Assembly (NCBI RefSeq): GCF_051622035.1
Contig: NC_135356.1
Span: 11,952,079 to 12,016,078 of the forward strand
Length of the DNA stretch: 64,000 nt
Direction of reading: 5' to 3'
Source of the DNA: Arctopsyche grandis
Taxonomy: Eukaryota; Arthropoda; Insecta; Trichoptera; Hydropsychidae
The translations under genes and the position numbers were made by a program. Below the pieces are notes generated by a model. The model did not search any database. It had not been told where the DNA came from and saw only the letters and a program-made list of their open reading frames with translations. Of the stretch, positions 21,312 through 34,144 are shown one piece after another. Each line of letters opens with the position of its first letter. The stretch's first letter is position 1.

Positions 21312-22993
21312 ATGATATCCTCAGACAGCAACCTCCTGACGTCAATCCTCAGGAATTTTCTCCTCCGGTTCCCAAGTGTTCTATCTCTGGATACTGTTTA
21401 CTTTATCTACACACAGTATGTAGTAACAACAATATTCTGAAACAACTGGTTTCATGACTTTTTCGTTGAAATTTCGAAAACTCCGATTTTCCGCACGAAG
21501 TCCACTCCTAGCAGGACTTCGTCATGGATATCGGCCACGGCGAAATTTCACTTGATTATGATTATGATTTGCTCATGCACTTGATCTTGACCTCAATCCA
21601 TTTTACGATGTGTAGGTAAGAAGGAGACTTTGACGCCTGTCTCGCTTTCCTCCTTTTTTTCGTTCAGCACTTAATACCGGTTTCTGGGGAGCTGTTGATA
21701 TAATTCTAAGTTAGAACAAAAATCTCTGCACCGGTGTCGACAACCATTTGACAACCGATCAACGGAATTGATAATTTATTAATAATTAAAATATTTAATT
21801 TTTTTGTATTAAAAATTCATCCGATCGCAATCATAATCATAATCTGTTAAGATGTATGCGGGATGCTTTGGATGTTTGAGACCGAAAGCAGATTGAGTCT
21901 TAAATAAAAACTAAGGAATGATTGGTTGTTTTATGATATCCTCAGACAGCAACCTCCTGACGTCAATCCTCAGGAATTTTCTCCTCCGGTTCCCAAGTGT
22001 TCTATCTCTGGATACTGTTTACTTTATCTACACACAGTATGTAGTAACAACAATATTCTGAAACAACTGGTTTCATGACTTTTTCGTTGAAATTTCGAAA
22101 ACTCCGATTTTCCGCACGAAGTCCACTCCTAGCAGGACTTCGTCATGGATATCGGCCACGGCGAAATTTCACTTGATTATGATTATGATTTGCTCATGCA
22201 CTTGATCTTGACCTCAATCCATTTTACGATGTGTAGGTAAGAAGGAGACTTTGACGCCTGTCTCGCTCTCCTCCTTTTTTTCGTTCAGCACTTAATACCG
22301 GTTTCTGGGGAGCTGTTGATATAATTCTAAGTTAGAACAAAAATCTCTGCACCGGTGTCGACAACCATTTGACAACCGATCAACGGAATTGATAATTTAT
22401 TAATAATTAAAATATTTAATTTTTTTGTATTAAAAATTCAACCGATCGCAATCATAATCATAATCTGTTAAGATGTATGCGGGATGCTTTGGATGTTTGA
22501 GACCGAAAGCAGATTGAGTCTTAAATAAAAACTAAGGAATGATTGGTTGTTTTATGATATCCTCAGACAGCAACCTCCTGCCGTCAATCCTCAGGAATTT
22601 TCTCCTCCGGTTCCCAAGTGTTCTATCTCTGGATACTGTTTACTTTATCTACACACAGTATGTAGTAACAACAATATTCTGAAACAACTGGTTTCATGAC
22701 TTTTTCGTTAAAATTTCGAAAACTCCGATTTTCCGCACGAAGTCCACTCCTAGCAGGACTTCGTCATGGATATCGGCCACGGCGAAATTTCACTTGATTA
22801 TGATTATGATTTGCTCATGCACTTGATCTTGACCTCGATCCATTTTACGATGTGTAGGTAAGAAGGAGACTTTGACGCCTGTCTCGCTCTCCTCCTTTTT
22901 TTCGTTCAGCACTTAATACCGGTTTCTGGGGAGTTGTTGATATAGTTCTAAGTTAGAACAAAAATCTCTGCACCGGTGTCGACAACCATTTGA

Positions 22994-23200
22994 CACGGTA
23001 TGTCACCAATCGTTGCCCGCCAATGTAAGCTCGCTGGGTGGTCCTCTCTCGCCTTTGAATGCCGCCAAATGCAATGCATGGCACATGGCATTCTGTCCAT
23101 GGCACGAAGTAGCTCAGCTGTCGTCAGATCTCTTCGGTCGCCGACTATTTCTATTTCTTCGTTGCTCTGCTCATCTCCGATTCCACTTGACTGACACCAA
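22994..23200 (-). pseudogene. Gypsy gag start/protease remnant
   Basis: Third copy of the LTR-adjacent remnant. The PCQMVVDTGAE protease core spans the end of the last 618-bp unit (about 22975-23000), and the primer-binding region abuts the LTR at 23201. Confidence 0.65.
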
Positions 23201-23516
23201 TGTTGCGTGGACGTGAGGTGGGGGCTTCCAGAATCGGAGAGAAAGACGCAGGAAGTTGTAGTAGCGGTTTATTGGTCTGCTCTCGTTGGCGCTCCAGGTC
23301 GGAATGCTTTCCAGACCGAGAGCGCCCCATATTTATACCCGTTGGGCACAATACACATACATGTAAACTATTGGTCGATGAGTGGGGCGATCCCATTGGC
23401 CGTTACATACGGCTTATTCATTAGGCGAGGACATTTTGGCGCGAGCGAGAGATCAGGTGATCAGCGCTCGTAAGCCATTGGTCCACGAGCACCACCCACC
23501 TAATCTCTACGTTACA
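23201..23516 (-). mobile_element. Gypsy-type LTR (316 bp)
   Basis: Third LTR copy, nearly identical to 6585-6900, with the same TATA and AATAAA positions. It closes block 2 at its right side. Confidence 0.85.
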
Positions 23517-24399
23517 TTATCAATAATAATTTCAGGTTCGTTGTCAAAATCATATAAAGAGTTATTACTTGGGAATTGATTATTATCGATTCATTCATTT
23601 TCAGAATCAGTAGAGCTGCAGAATTATTAATAATTAAAAATATATTTAATTTTTTTGAAAAAAAAAAACTCATGCGATCGCAATCATAATCACAATCTGT
23701 TAAAATCTATGCGGGATGCGTTGGATAATGTAATACATACAAGACGGTTTTTTTTAAAACCAGTGTAATCAGATCATTTTTACAAACCTCATTTACGTTT
23801 ACGATGAAAAAGTCACCGGTTTTTTTCCATGCTTATTTTTGAGAAAAAATTCCTACGGAATTTTATTTCTATGCAATATTAATTGCTGCTTTTATTAAAA
23901 ATATTATTTTTCACTCGTCTCAAACGAATGAAATTACCAAATTTAATGTACAATTTATTTTATTGTTCAATTATTTTTGTAAAATTTCAAAAGTTTCATA
24001 ACAACTGACCAACATCTGATTTGTGTTTATCCACATTGTTATAACCTTTTGATTTGGAAATTATTTTTAAAGTTTATATAATAAATAGTTATTATTATTA
24101 TAATTACTGACCTTTTGATCATTTTATATTTTACAAATTACTATTTAACATATGTACATATGTATGTGCTTAGTTGTAATAAAAAATGTTCTTCATGTAA
24201 TTTTTATTTATTTATTTATTGATCTTTAAGTGGAATTGTATATGAAAAATAAACAAAATGTTAATAATTAATTGTGTTTCTTTATTGTTGATAATATTCC
24301 CACACACTTTGGTATTTTTATTGTAAATTATACATATATGTAGGTTCTGTTATATCCTCCTCCCATAATATATAAAATAATTTTTGTCTCTTTTTATAA
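23517..24399. other. LTR flank, then AT-rich unique DNA
   Basis: 23517-23800 repeats the flank seen after the other LTRs. From about 23800 the repeat domain ends. The rest is AT-rich with no recognised gene. Confidence 0.5.
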
Positions 24400-24517
24400 G
24401 ATCTTCACAAAGATTATTACACAAAGGCTGAAGAATATCCTCAATGAAAACCAACCGACAGAACAGGCAGGGTTTAGGGCAAATTTCAGGACAATGGACC
24501 ATCTCCAAGTAATATAA
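24400..24517 (+). pseudogene. LINE reverse transcriptase fragment
   Basis: The frame KIITQRLKNILNENQPTEQA followed by GFRANFRTMDHLQVI matches the conserved reverse-transcriptase block of RTE-like non-LTR retrotransposons (…QAGFR…T.DH…). It ends at a stop and no further domain continues in frame, so this is a short relic. Confidence 0.8.
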
Positions 24518-24908
24518 AGTTTTTTTCGGACATATGTCGAGCACCAAGCGTCAAATACAACTGATACTAAAATTATTTAGGATTGTCTGTGGACAACCGT
24601 CACTTGACAACAATATAACACCTAAAGCCACTTCTATTAATATTACATTTCTCTGGCGCAACCCCATGAATATCTTGTCTTTCTTACATGCTGAAATTCA
24701 AACAGTCAAAATTCAATCGAAATGAGCATGCAGTGGCGTAATTTGCAACCATTTGTAGCAAACCCCTTTCCATGTTCAAATAGGCTATACAATACAAAAT
24801 TATTTAGAACTAATTAACAGAACAAAATTATTTACAACTAGTAACACTAGTGGGGTTTTTGCCTCATGTGAATTTTTCACTAGTGGAAGTTTTTATCTTG
24901 CCAACAAG

Positions 24909-26356
24909 ATATTTATTTATTTATTAAAATAGGCACACATACAGAATAAAATATAAAAAGAAAGTTGTATGGTGAGACAAAAAATAATAATAAACACAAA
25001 TAAAAATATAATATTCCATTTACAGTGAGCACCACATGGTAATATAAAAAAGTAAAATTACAAAAACATCAAGATTTTAAAAAAAGAAACAGATAAAGTA
25101 AAAGAGAAAAAGATAGACAAAGAAGGTGAAGAAGCAAATCAACCACAGATTATTTTCTTCACCTTTGTCCTAAAAATACTAAAAGAGTCACTAAAGAGGT
25201 TGGTACAATCATCTAAGCCAGTGCTTCCCAAATTGGGGGTCGCGACCCCCTGGGGGGGGCAGTAGGATTTCTCGCGGGGGCCGTGAAAATATTCAGTAGA
25301 CAGTACAAATATTCATTTATGAATATTTTTCCACATTACATATTTAGGGAATGTATATATATATATTTAAGGAAATATTTCCCAAACTTGAATGAGGATG
25401 AAAGGTACAATTGGATAATAACACAATTTGCCAAGTCCTTAAAATATGATCATATTACGTGGACAGCCCAAGAAGAGTTGATCGATATCAGCTGAAATAA
25501 TTTGCTTGAAGTGGAATTAAATGAATAAAGTATTTCAAAATTTTGGTTAAGGCGACAGCAAGAATATCCTGCTATTGGAAAAGAAGCCCTGGTAACTCTT
25601 ATTCCTTTCGCGACTACGTACCTATGCGAAACAACATTTTCGTCATTATATTAAAAAATAAGCAAAGGTCATGCCTTTCCACGGAAACTTTGGAAGATTC
25701 TGACATTGAACCCGATATCGATTTGTTATGTAAAAACATGCGACCTCAACTATCGCATTAAATTGTTTCATGTGTGCATAGTTTTTATTTAAAAAAAATG
25801 TTTTTAAGCAAGTTCCTATAATTTTGTGTTGAATATAAATATGTGTATTATAATTGTAATAATTACTGCCAAATAAACCTTTTAACTAGAAAAAAAATTT
25901 TTAGGGGCCGGGAATTAATTATTTCTGATTTAGGGGGTCGGGACATGAAAGTAATTGGGAAGCACTGATCTAAGCTATCGTAAATACGGCACATACGAAC
26001 GATTGCACTATTGAAAGAAATGTTGCTTTGACAAATTGGTGGATAAAAAAGATTAGTGCATCTGGTGAATCGGGCATTAACGTTAAAGTTAGTCTCATTT
26101 AAAACATGTGTCAAGAGTACCATTAGCAATCTTGTATAATATTAAAAAATCAGAAACCCTTCTGCGCTGAGACAAACTTGCAATATGGAAAAAAGAAAGT
26201 CTGTCATTATAAGATGGAAACAGTTTTTAAGACCAGTCTTATAGGATAAATGACGCAAAAAACGCTTCTGGATTGTTTCTAAATGCTCAATATGAGTTTG
26301 GTAATAAGGAGACCAAATGATTGAGGCATACTTCACATTACTACGAACCAAACTAA
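24909..26356 (-). pseudogene. Non-LTR retrotransposon 3' end (Jockey/CR1-like)
   Basis: The minus-strand frame from 26351 reads LVRSNVKYASIIWSPYYQTH, then IQKRFLRHLSYK and, further on, CRIYDSLDDC and NLFSDSFSIFRTK. This is the C-terminal tail common to Jockey/CR1-type LINE ORF2 proteins. It ends in a repeated TAAATAAATA tail (plus-strand 24911-24929). A hAT element (25219-25967) splits it; removing that element and one target copy restores continuity. Frameshifts show it is dead. Confidence 0.82.
25219..25967 (+). mobile_element. hAT element nested in the LINE, 749 bp
   Basis: Terminal inverted repeats CAGTGCTTCCCAAATT and AATTGGGAAGCACTG are flanked by the 8-bp duplication atctaagc (25211-25218, 25968-25975). 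Inside, the plus strand carries RQQEYPAIGKEALVTLIPFA and TTYLCETTFSSL, the C-terminal end of a ZBED5/Buster-like hAT transposase. Most of the gene is deleted, so it is a non-autonomous internal-deletion derivative. Confidence 0.92.
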
Positions 26357-26497
26357 TAAATTTGTGAGCAAATTATCAAAAACAAAATAAGATTTTAAAA
26401 ATTAAACTAAATAAAAGTTTTTTTCATATGTAGAAGATGACTTTTTCGAGCAAAAAAAGATTTGAAGCAAAAAAAATCACATAATTTATACAACTTT

Positions 26498-28020
<1,523 letters not shown>

Positions 28021-28454
28021 GGTGTCGTAAATACAAATGTCCAAGTGACAACTGACCCGAGACGTCAAGACCAACTTTTTTTTATGTTGACAATACTTCA
28101 ACACCAGTAGCAAAATGAGTGACAATTGGACAAAAGCTAAATTTACTGATAAGTAGTATATAGAAAAAAATGTTCATTTTAATAAAGAAATCATCAAAGA
28201 TATTTTAATTGTATACTTCATTGTGTATTGTTGTAGAAATATTTAGTACAGGGATGTCATTTCAGTTTTTTCCAGGAGGGAGGGCAATTTTTGACTAATT
28301 TGTGATTATTTTTTGTCAAAATGGTCATTATTATATTATTTATCTTCAACATAAATAACAAGTAGACAGTATAAAAATTTGACGTACATTCGCCAAAACT
28401 TACTGCAATGCCTGATGGATAAAATTGTCTATCCAGATCGTATTAAATTTGTAG
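28021..28454. other. 5' flank of the ZAD gene, duplicated at 32772-33175
   Basis: Upstream region of the zinc-finger gene. Nearly all of it matches 32772-33175 behind the truncated paralog. No TATA box was confidently found. The match stops at the solo LTR insertion. Confidence 0.55.
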
Positions 28455-28859
28455 TGTTACGTACACTCGGATTAGGCCGAGTAAGTGCGATCGGATTAGG
28501 CCAAGTAGCATCCCAGAGACTGTGTGACCGTTGTAATTGGTTTCGAGGATTATCTCCCCTGAATGCATTAGCGGGGGTAGCAGTAACTCGGTCGCAGTCC
28601 GGTAGAGTTCTCAGAATCCACAGCGATAGCGTGGGAAACTTCCGTGGCACATCCAGTACGTGACCATAACAATAGGTAAACAAATCGGACGTCGAAGATG
28701 CTCTGAGAGACCTGCCCCTTATAAGGCGGTATTTAGGCGATATCAAGACATTTTGGACGGAGAACTGGCAGTGCGTGTACATATCTCCTTAATCATCAAT
28801 AAATGCTGTGACACGACTTTGGCCTTTTACTTGGATCCGCCACTCACCCCTACGCAACA
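28455..28859 (+). mobile_element. Solo LTR, 405 bp
   Basis: The sequence begins TGTTACGTACACTCGG and ends CCTACGCAACA. It is flanked by gtag at 28451-28454 and 28860-28863. The empty site is preserved in the paralogous copy (cttgtagtgatacc near 33165), which proves insertion after the duplication. TATAAG at about 28720 precedes AATAAA at 28798, giving plus orientation. A 4-bp duplication fits Gypsy. No internal region remains. Confidence 0.92.
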
Positions 28860-28863
28860 GTAG

Positions 28864-29708
28864 TGATACCAGCCAAAGAGTAATATTGGTCATTCGTCAA
28901 AATAAAACTTGCCATTTCACATTAATACTCACCGTTTATGTTTAGAGACTGACCATTTATTATTTATACTGACCTTTTTTATTATTATATTAACAAAAAT
29001 AGACTAAAATTCTAAGTGCTTAGATGTTTTTAATATGTAATATTTGAAAAAAAGACGTATATCAATTTACGGTTCGGTGATTACTGGTCACAAAGTCACT
29101 AAAATCTCTATAACGGAACATCTGGCAGCCGAAAAGTCCATCATACTAACGAGAACTTGAATGCCAAAGATTGTGTATTCGCAATTTTCATGGCAAAAAT
29201 TGTCTTTATGACCACGGCAAAGTGACGAATAGTCCAATTACCCAATTTACGAATTACGATTTATGTCGTATTATGAGAACGTTGGCTGCAGTGACTAGCA
29301 TCAATTTGACAGCTGCTTTGGAGTACATATTACACTTATTTGACGTTAAATGTCAGAGCGATTTTTGAACCGTGGCCAGTGCGACGATTCAGATTTTACA
29401 CACCTTAAGAACTTAACGCAAAAGTCTTAAAATGATTTACGTATTTCCTAAAATTTTTGTCTGTTTTCTGTTTTTGAACAAACAAACAAAACTTATTAAA
29501 TTGTATTCACAATTATTGGGGTCCAGATTTCAGGTCCATTTACGAACGAGATGGTCACGCCATATTTATTGAACACTAGTTGTTTTACCCGGCTTCGCTC
29601 ACTATTTGTAATATAAACGGCGTAAACATGGCGAATCTAATTTATTTATTTATACAGGTAAAAACCCATTTAAGAAAATAACATAATAAAAACATATTAT
29701 ACATATAA
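28864..29708. other. Non-coding, with one dispersed repeat
   Basis: 28864-28990 continues the duplicated flank (match near 33175-33270). 29070-29240 is a dispersed repeat beginning ggttcggtgattactggtc, also at 34920-35095 (inverted) and 35478-35595. The remainder is AT-rich without a recognised gene. Confidence 0.5.
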
Positions 29709-29867
29709 TGGGGGATGAACGAATGAGACGACTGGCATGTTAATGCACGTGTTTTATTTATGACAGCTGAAGGCAGAGTGAGGTGGCCAGCTCCGAACAT
29801 AATCGAGTTGGTCCCCACTCGCAGGAAGGTGACCAAACTCGACCATGTCGTATAGCGAGCCGCCACA
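29709..29867 (-). mobile_element. Solo LTR of the 1085-bp short LTR element
   Basis: About 159 bp matching the LTRs at 20227 and 21152 (gatgaacgaatgagacgact through gcgagccgccaca), with several substitutions and small indels. No second LTR or interior lies nearby, so it is a solo LTR and older than the full element. A target duplication was not clear. Confidence 0.85.
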
Positions 29868-30029
29868 TCATAATGAAATCTTATAATATAAAAATAACAA
29901 TGAAAGAAAAAAGAATAAAAACATTTAATGAAATCTTATAATATAAAATTAATAATGAAAGAAATAAAGAAAATCAGAAAATATGGTAAAAATTCAGGAA
30001 ACACAATATTTTGAATGGATTCTATAAAC
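29868..30029. other. AT-rich spacer
   Basis: Two near copies of aatgaaatcttataatataaaa (about 29873 and 29928) form a short direct repeat. Nothing coding is seen. Confidence 0.4.
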
Positions 30030-30740
30030 CAGGGTTTCCCAAACTTTTTCTGCAATGGAAATTTTAACGGAACACTAACTTTTTAGGTTGAGTAATTTCT
30101 ACTAGTAAAAATAATTTTTTGTTTTATTAAAACACATTATTTATTTAGTAATTACTTTAAGATATAAAACTATAATATAATATAAACATAAAAATGTGAA
30201 TAAATAAATATCTGGTGTGGCGTCGAGCCTGTTCCTTCACTTTGACTTCGTTCCATAATAAAAAAATCCCGCTTCGCATAAATTCGTTGTAGAAAACGGA
30301 AGTGAAACAATAATAGCTTGTTTTGAAAAATTGGGGTACTCTTCTGACAAACTCACCCAGAAATCATTTAAAGGCTGATCTTTGTATTTTTTATGTTTCA
30401 AATCGAAGTCACTAATTATATCAATTACATTTTCATAGTCACTTGCGCTTAAGCCTACTGGTTTAGCTGTCACGGAAAATGGATTCCGAACCCAGAACTC
30501 GTCCTCTGGAAAATATTGCAAACGAGTTGTTTTCAAGGTACATATGTAACATAGTGATCTAAAAATACTTTGGAAACTTCTTCATCTACTTTAAAATTTA
30601 ACTTAAACATCAGTGGAGATTGATCATCACTCGCCTTTCAATATGAATAACTTTAAATGTGTTGCAGTGTATAAAACCTTTCCAAATTGTCACGGAGCAC
30701 TGGTGTTCCTCGGAACATAGTTTGCGAAACGTTTCTACAC
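30030..30740 (-). mobile_element. hAT element remnant with transposase tail
   Basis: The left end CAGGGTTTCCCAAACTTTTT is a hAT-type terminus. Near the right end an imperfect inverted counterpart (gttcctcggaacatagtttgcgaaac) is visible, too eroded to give a target duplication. The minus-strand frame 30237-30536 encodes a ZBED5/FAM200-like transposase C-terminus (AKPVGLSASDYENVIDIISD and PLNDFWVSLSEEYPNFSKQA). This is the closest intact relative of the block A hAT pseudogenes. Confidence 0.78.
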
Positions 30741-31039
30741 AAGGAATGTACATATACATACATTCAAATAATTTTTATTTTTTAAATTGTTTTAAATTAC
30801 GCCAACTGGCACGCATGTAAAATAAACAAAAAGTAATGTGAATATGAGTCGTGTAGTATTAATACCGTCTATAATGGTTTTTGAACAAATTTTCAAAACT
30901 CAATACAAATCATCCGTATTTCCCAGGTATGAAGACGGAGATGAGTTGTGTTATGAAGAGGGAGTAGACATATTGGGGAGTTTGCATTGGATCTGCTGAA
31001 ATGGAAGAAGTAGGTGTGGAATTATGACCATTGATTGGT

Positions 31040-31375
31040 TAATGTATGGGACTTATTTAAAGTGCCCATTTGAGCCTCAAACAAAACTTCACCAATTAGT
31101 TTTTCTGCCATGATTCGTTGCATTTTGGTTCCCGTTTGGTTTCATTTAACTTCCCGTAATACATTGCCAACATGTTTGGCGTAAAAATCGTGGCGATCTT
31201 CTTTACACTTAAAATGTTCTTTAACTGTCTTCAGTACATCAGTGACCAGTGCTGTATTAGAATAAGGTCGTTTAGGTGGTCTTGTTCTTGTGTGGGGCAT
31301 AGATGTCGATGCTGGAGAGTTTACAGTAAGGTCCCCTCCTGCAATATTTTTGTTTATATTTGTTCTCTTCAGTTT
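31040..31375 (-). pseudogene. PIF/Harbinger MADF-BESS accessory protein, broken
   Basis: The minus strand reads HFKCKEDRHDFYAKHVGNVL, then after an in-frame TGA (31142-31144) MAEKLIGEVLFEAQMGTLN. This order is typical of the Myb/MADF-like second protein of PIF/Harbinger transposons. It lies beside and opposite the transposase frame at 31395, the usual arrangement in these elements. The N-terminal DNA-binding part is not seen. Confidence 0.75.
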
Positions 31376-31394
31376 CAGTAAACGACAGAAGAAT

Positions 31395-32240
31395 GGAGAA
31401 GCATAGCAAAGGATTTTGAAGAAAATTGGAATTTCCCGCACTGTCTCGGCAGCTTGGATGGATAACATGTTAACCGTTTGCCTGCGGCCGTCTTCTATGG
31501 ATGCTTTGGGCGACAAGTCTGTAGCGCGGCTGTCTTCCATAGAATTTCTGAACTTTGCACGGGATTTTGAGGCTTATATGCGCCTATTTCAACCGTTTTA
31601 AGGTTCAAAATTGGTTGAATATATTACTGAGAGTTGAATGCCATCTATTCAATTTGCTTAAAATGAATATACACCAGTCAAAATTAGTTTTTTGTGGAAC
31701 CATACTGAAACCTCGTTTATGTGACGTCACGTCTTCATACAATTGAGACGATACCTCTCAATTTTATGAACAATGATTATTTGACAATTAAGCCAAAACT
31801 ACGAGATATATTATGTATTTTATTGTTTAAAATAATACTTTATGTGTTAATTAACATATCTGGTTACTTGAGTAAATATTAAAATCTGTATTTAAGGTCG
31901 AAAACTCGATTGCCAAATTCGCGAAAAAGGTGCCGCCGCGTACAGGGCTTGTTCGCTATTATATTGCCGCGGGCAAAGGGTTAATATTATTCTCCCGAGT
32001 GGAAGTGGTTCGCAATTTTATAACTACAAAGGTCGCCACAGTCTAGTGTAAATGGCATTAGTGGATGCAAATTGTACATTTATCATGTGTAATTTCAGAA
32101 CTAATGGAAGATTTTCGGACGGAGGAGTTCTACAACACACTTATTTTTGTTGAAAGACTTCAGAACAACTCCTTGAACATCCCGGATAAAGAGACAGTAA
32201 ACCATACTTCTACCCAGGCGAATGAACAGAATTTGGTACG
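31395..32240 (+). pseudogene. PIF/Harbinger transposase split by a MITE
   Basis: The left part reads FEENWNFPHCLGSLDG, the region around the first catalytic Asp. The right part begins at 31981 with ILPSGSGSQFYNYKG and runs to ALVDANCTFI and LQNNSLNIP. A 507-bp piggyBac-like MITE lies between them at a TTAA, and deleting it with one TTAA joins the two frames as expected for the family. At least one in-frame stop after RHSLV and a later frameshift show it is inactive. The 5' and 3' ends of the element were not found. Confidence 0.85.
31474..31980. mobile_element. piggyBac-like MITE inside Harbinger transposase
   Basis: Termini CCGTTTGCCTGCGGC and GCCGCGGGCAAAGGG are inverted with two mismatches. 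They are flanked by TTAA at 31470-31473 and 31981-31984. Frames inside (31416-31601 and on the minus strand) are incidental. It belongs to a different subfamily from the 139-bp elements at 9131 and 17724. Confidence 0.9.
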
Positions 32241-32359
32241 ATGTCAGGTGACCTGTACGCTCTTCGACCTCAAGGTGAATCTTCCTACACACGTTACGGT
32301 CTGCGTCAACATCACGGTAGACCTCTCAGGTATTCCGGAGCGTATGTAGCCCCCTCTAT

Positions 32360-32771
32360 AGTTAACTTGGGCGCTAAATTTATATTTTCTATAAAACGAA
32401 TATTTACCTCATCTTTCCATTTAAAATCTTCAAGTAAAACTTCTTCCGTCTTAATTTGCACACGTTCAACTAACCTCAGCTTCGCCGTTTCGTTACTTTG
32501 AATACAAACGTTTCGGAAAGTGTTAATTAATTCTAGATTTTTGACACACCTCAAGCATATCGTATCTGGCAAATTGTCACCTTTCTCAACCTGCAAATGA
32601 GGATGATAACAACGAATGGTAACGAATTTTAATAGCAATGGATTAAAAATGCCCATAACGGACCGGCATCTGACAGCACTTCTGAATGCGCTGAACCAGT
32701 GGATGAGGGTCGTCATAGATGGAGACGGAAGAATCGAGTGGAGCAGAGCACAGACAAAGTCTGCACTCCAT
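32360..32771 (-). pseudogene. Truncated paralog of the ZAD zinc-finger gene
   Basis: Exon 1 (32664-32771, MECRLCLCSAPLDS) and the following exon (from about 32590, ending near 32409) match the gene at 26498-28020 closely. They include both ZAD Cys pairs and the same splice borders. The copy stops shortly after the WKDE/EVNIRFIENINLAPKL segment and joins unrelated sequence, so no zinc finger is present. It could still make a ZAD-only peptide, but it is most simply a partial duplicate. The duplicated flank extends to about 33270. Confidence 0.85.
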
Positions 32772-33267
32772 GCTGTTGTAAATACAAATGTCCAAGTGAC
32801 AACTGACCCGAGACGTCAAGACAAACTTTTTTTTATGTTGACAATACCTCAACACCAGTAGCAAAATGAGTGACAATTGGGCAAAGCTAAATTTACTGAT
32901 AAGTAGATATATAGAATAAAAAAATTTAATAAAGAAATCATCAAAGTTATTTTAATTGTATACTTCATTGTTTTTTGTTGTAGAAATACCTAGTACAGGG
33001 ATGTCATTTCAGCTTTTTCCAGGGGGGAGGGGCAGAATTTGACTAATTTGTGATTATTTTTTAGTAAAATGGTCATTATTATATTATCTATCTTCAACAT
33101 AAATAACAAGTGGAATAACTGCAATGCCTGTTGGATGAAATTGTCTATCCAGATCGTATTAACCTTGTAGTGATACCAGCCAAAAAGTAATATTGGCCAT
33201 TCTTCAAAATAAAACTTACCATTTAACATTAATACTCACCGTTTATGTTTGGAGACTGACCATTTAT

Positions 33268-33370
33268 TATTGGTTGTGGCTATTTGCAGGTACTATATCT
33301 GTGAATTATTGGCTATTTGCAGGTACCATATCTGCGAATTATTGGCTATTTGCATGTACTATATCTGCGA
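33268..33370. repeat. 33-bp minisatellite, three units
   Basis: Three units of about 33 bp, each with attggctatttgca and atatctg, giving the repeated peptide NYWLFAGTIS in one frame. It sits directly beside a second, unrelated minisatellite. Confidence 0.85.
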
Positions 33371-33385
33371 AAGGCGCAAAGCCTT

Positions 33386-33512
33386 CCCCATAAGACTGCG
33401 CCCCATAAGGCTGCGCCCGATAAGGCTGCGCCCCATAAAGCTGCGCCCCCTTTTGGGCCCCATGGGGCTGTGCCCCCTTCGGGGCCCCATAAGGCTGCGG
33501 GCCCTTCGGGGC
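33386..33512. repeat. GC-rich 15-bp minisatellite
   Basis: Units of ccccataaggctgcg repeat about four times, then expand into variants with ggggcccc palindromes (cttcggggcccc). Frames across it (for example PHKAAP repeats) are by-products of the repeat. It is sharply GC-rich in AT-rich surroundings. Confidence 0.9.
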
Positions 33513-34144
33513 CCCACGGGGGGTGAATCCATTGAATCGAAAAAAAACAAATCGGCGCCTATGGATCGAAAAAAATCGAATCACGTGTTCGATGACGTCA
33601 CCGATATACGGACGACGACGAAGGATACTTACATACATACATACATACATACAAAGTCTCTTTCCAAATTATATATTAGAAGATAAGAAGATATATAAAA
33701 ACGGACTGTCGCTAAATATATATATTTGTATCTTTTTATGTTTGTATATATGTGACGGACGATCAACCGTCAACCGGTATGGGGAACAAATTTTTTTTTT
33801 TTCATATTTTTCTATTTTGAGTTGGTTTTTAAGCTCTTTTTCCTATTATGCTTTAGATTAACACTAGAATAATATAATACTGTGATTACTAACCAAATTA
33901 AATTAAAATTGTAAAATAGAAAATGATCAGTAGCTATTAAAATAGATATAAGATGTATTGTGAACATAATTTCGTAATAATAAAAAGCATTTAAAAATCA
34001 AAAAATATCTTTCATTTTTTCAGTTTTTTCATTTTTTTCATTTTTTTCATTTTTTCAGTTTTTCAGTTTCCCAGTTTTTTCAGGTCCCGGGGTGCCGAAG
34101 GCATTGGGGGCGCTGGGGGCGCCGGAGGCGTCGGCGGCGCTGGA
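33513..34144. other. Simple-sequence and low-complexity stretch
   Basis: This stretch contains a tacatacataca run (33630-33652), a T-rich tract with repeated cattttttt (about 34010-34080) and a GC-rich patch 34085-34142 with near 9-bp periodicity (ggcgctggg, ggcgccgga, ggcgtcggc). No gene was recognised. Confidence 0.6.

Larger units (their letters stand above)
20046..22993. repeat. Threefold 618-bp tandem repeat (one unit interrupted)
   Basis: The unit start caaccgatcaacgg is at 20046, 21752 and 22373. The last two units are about 620 bp, and the first is 615 bp once the 1085-bp LTR element and its duplicated target are removed. Each unit joins AT-rich flank to Gypsy protease sequence, so the repeat was formed after that junction existed. 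Shared variants (ctgacgtcaatcc in units 1 and 2, where block 1 has ctgacgccaatcc) support recent amplification. Confidence 0.9.

Noticed and set aside
33249-33686. 145-codon frame with RPIRLRPIRL repeats
   Set aside because: It is produced by the GC-rich 15-bp minisatellite, and long frames exist on both strands over it.
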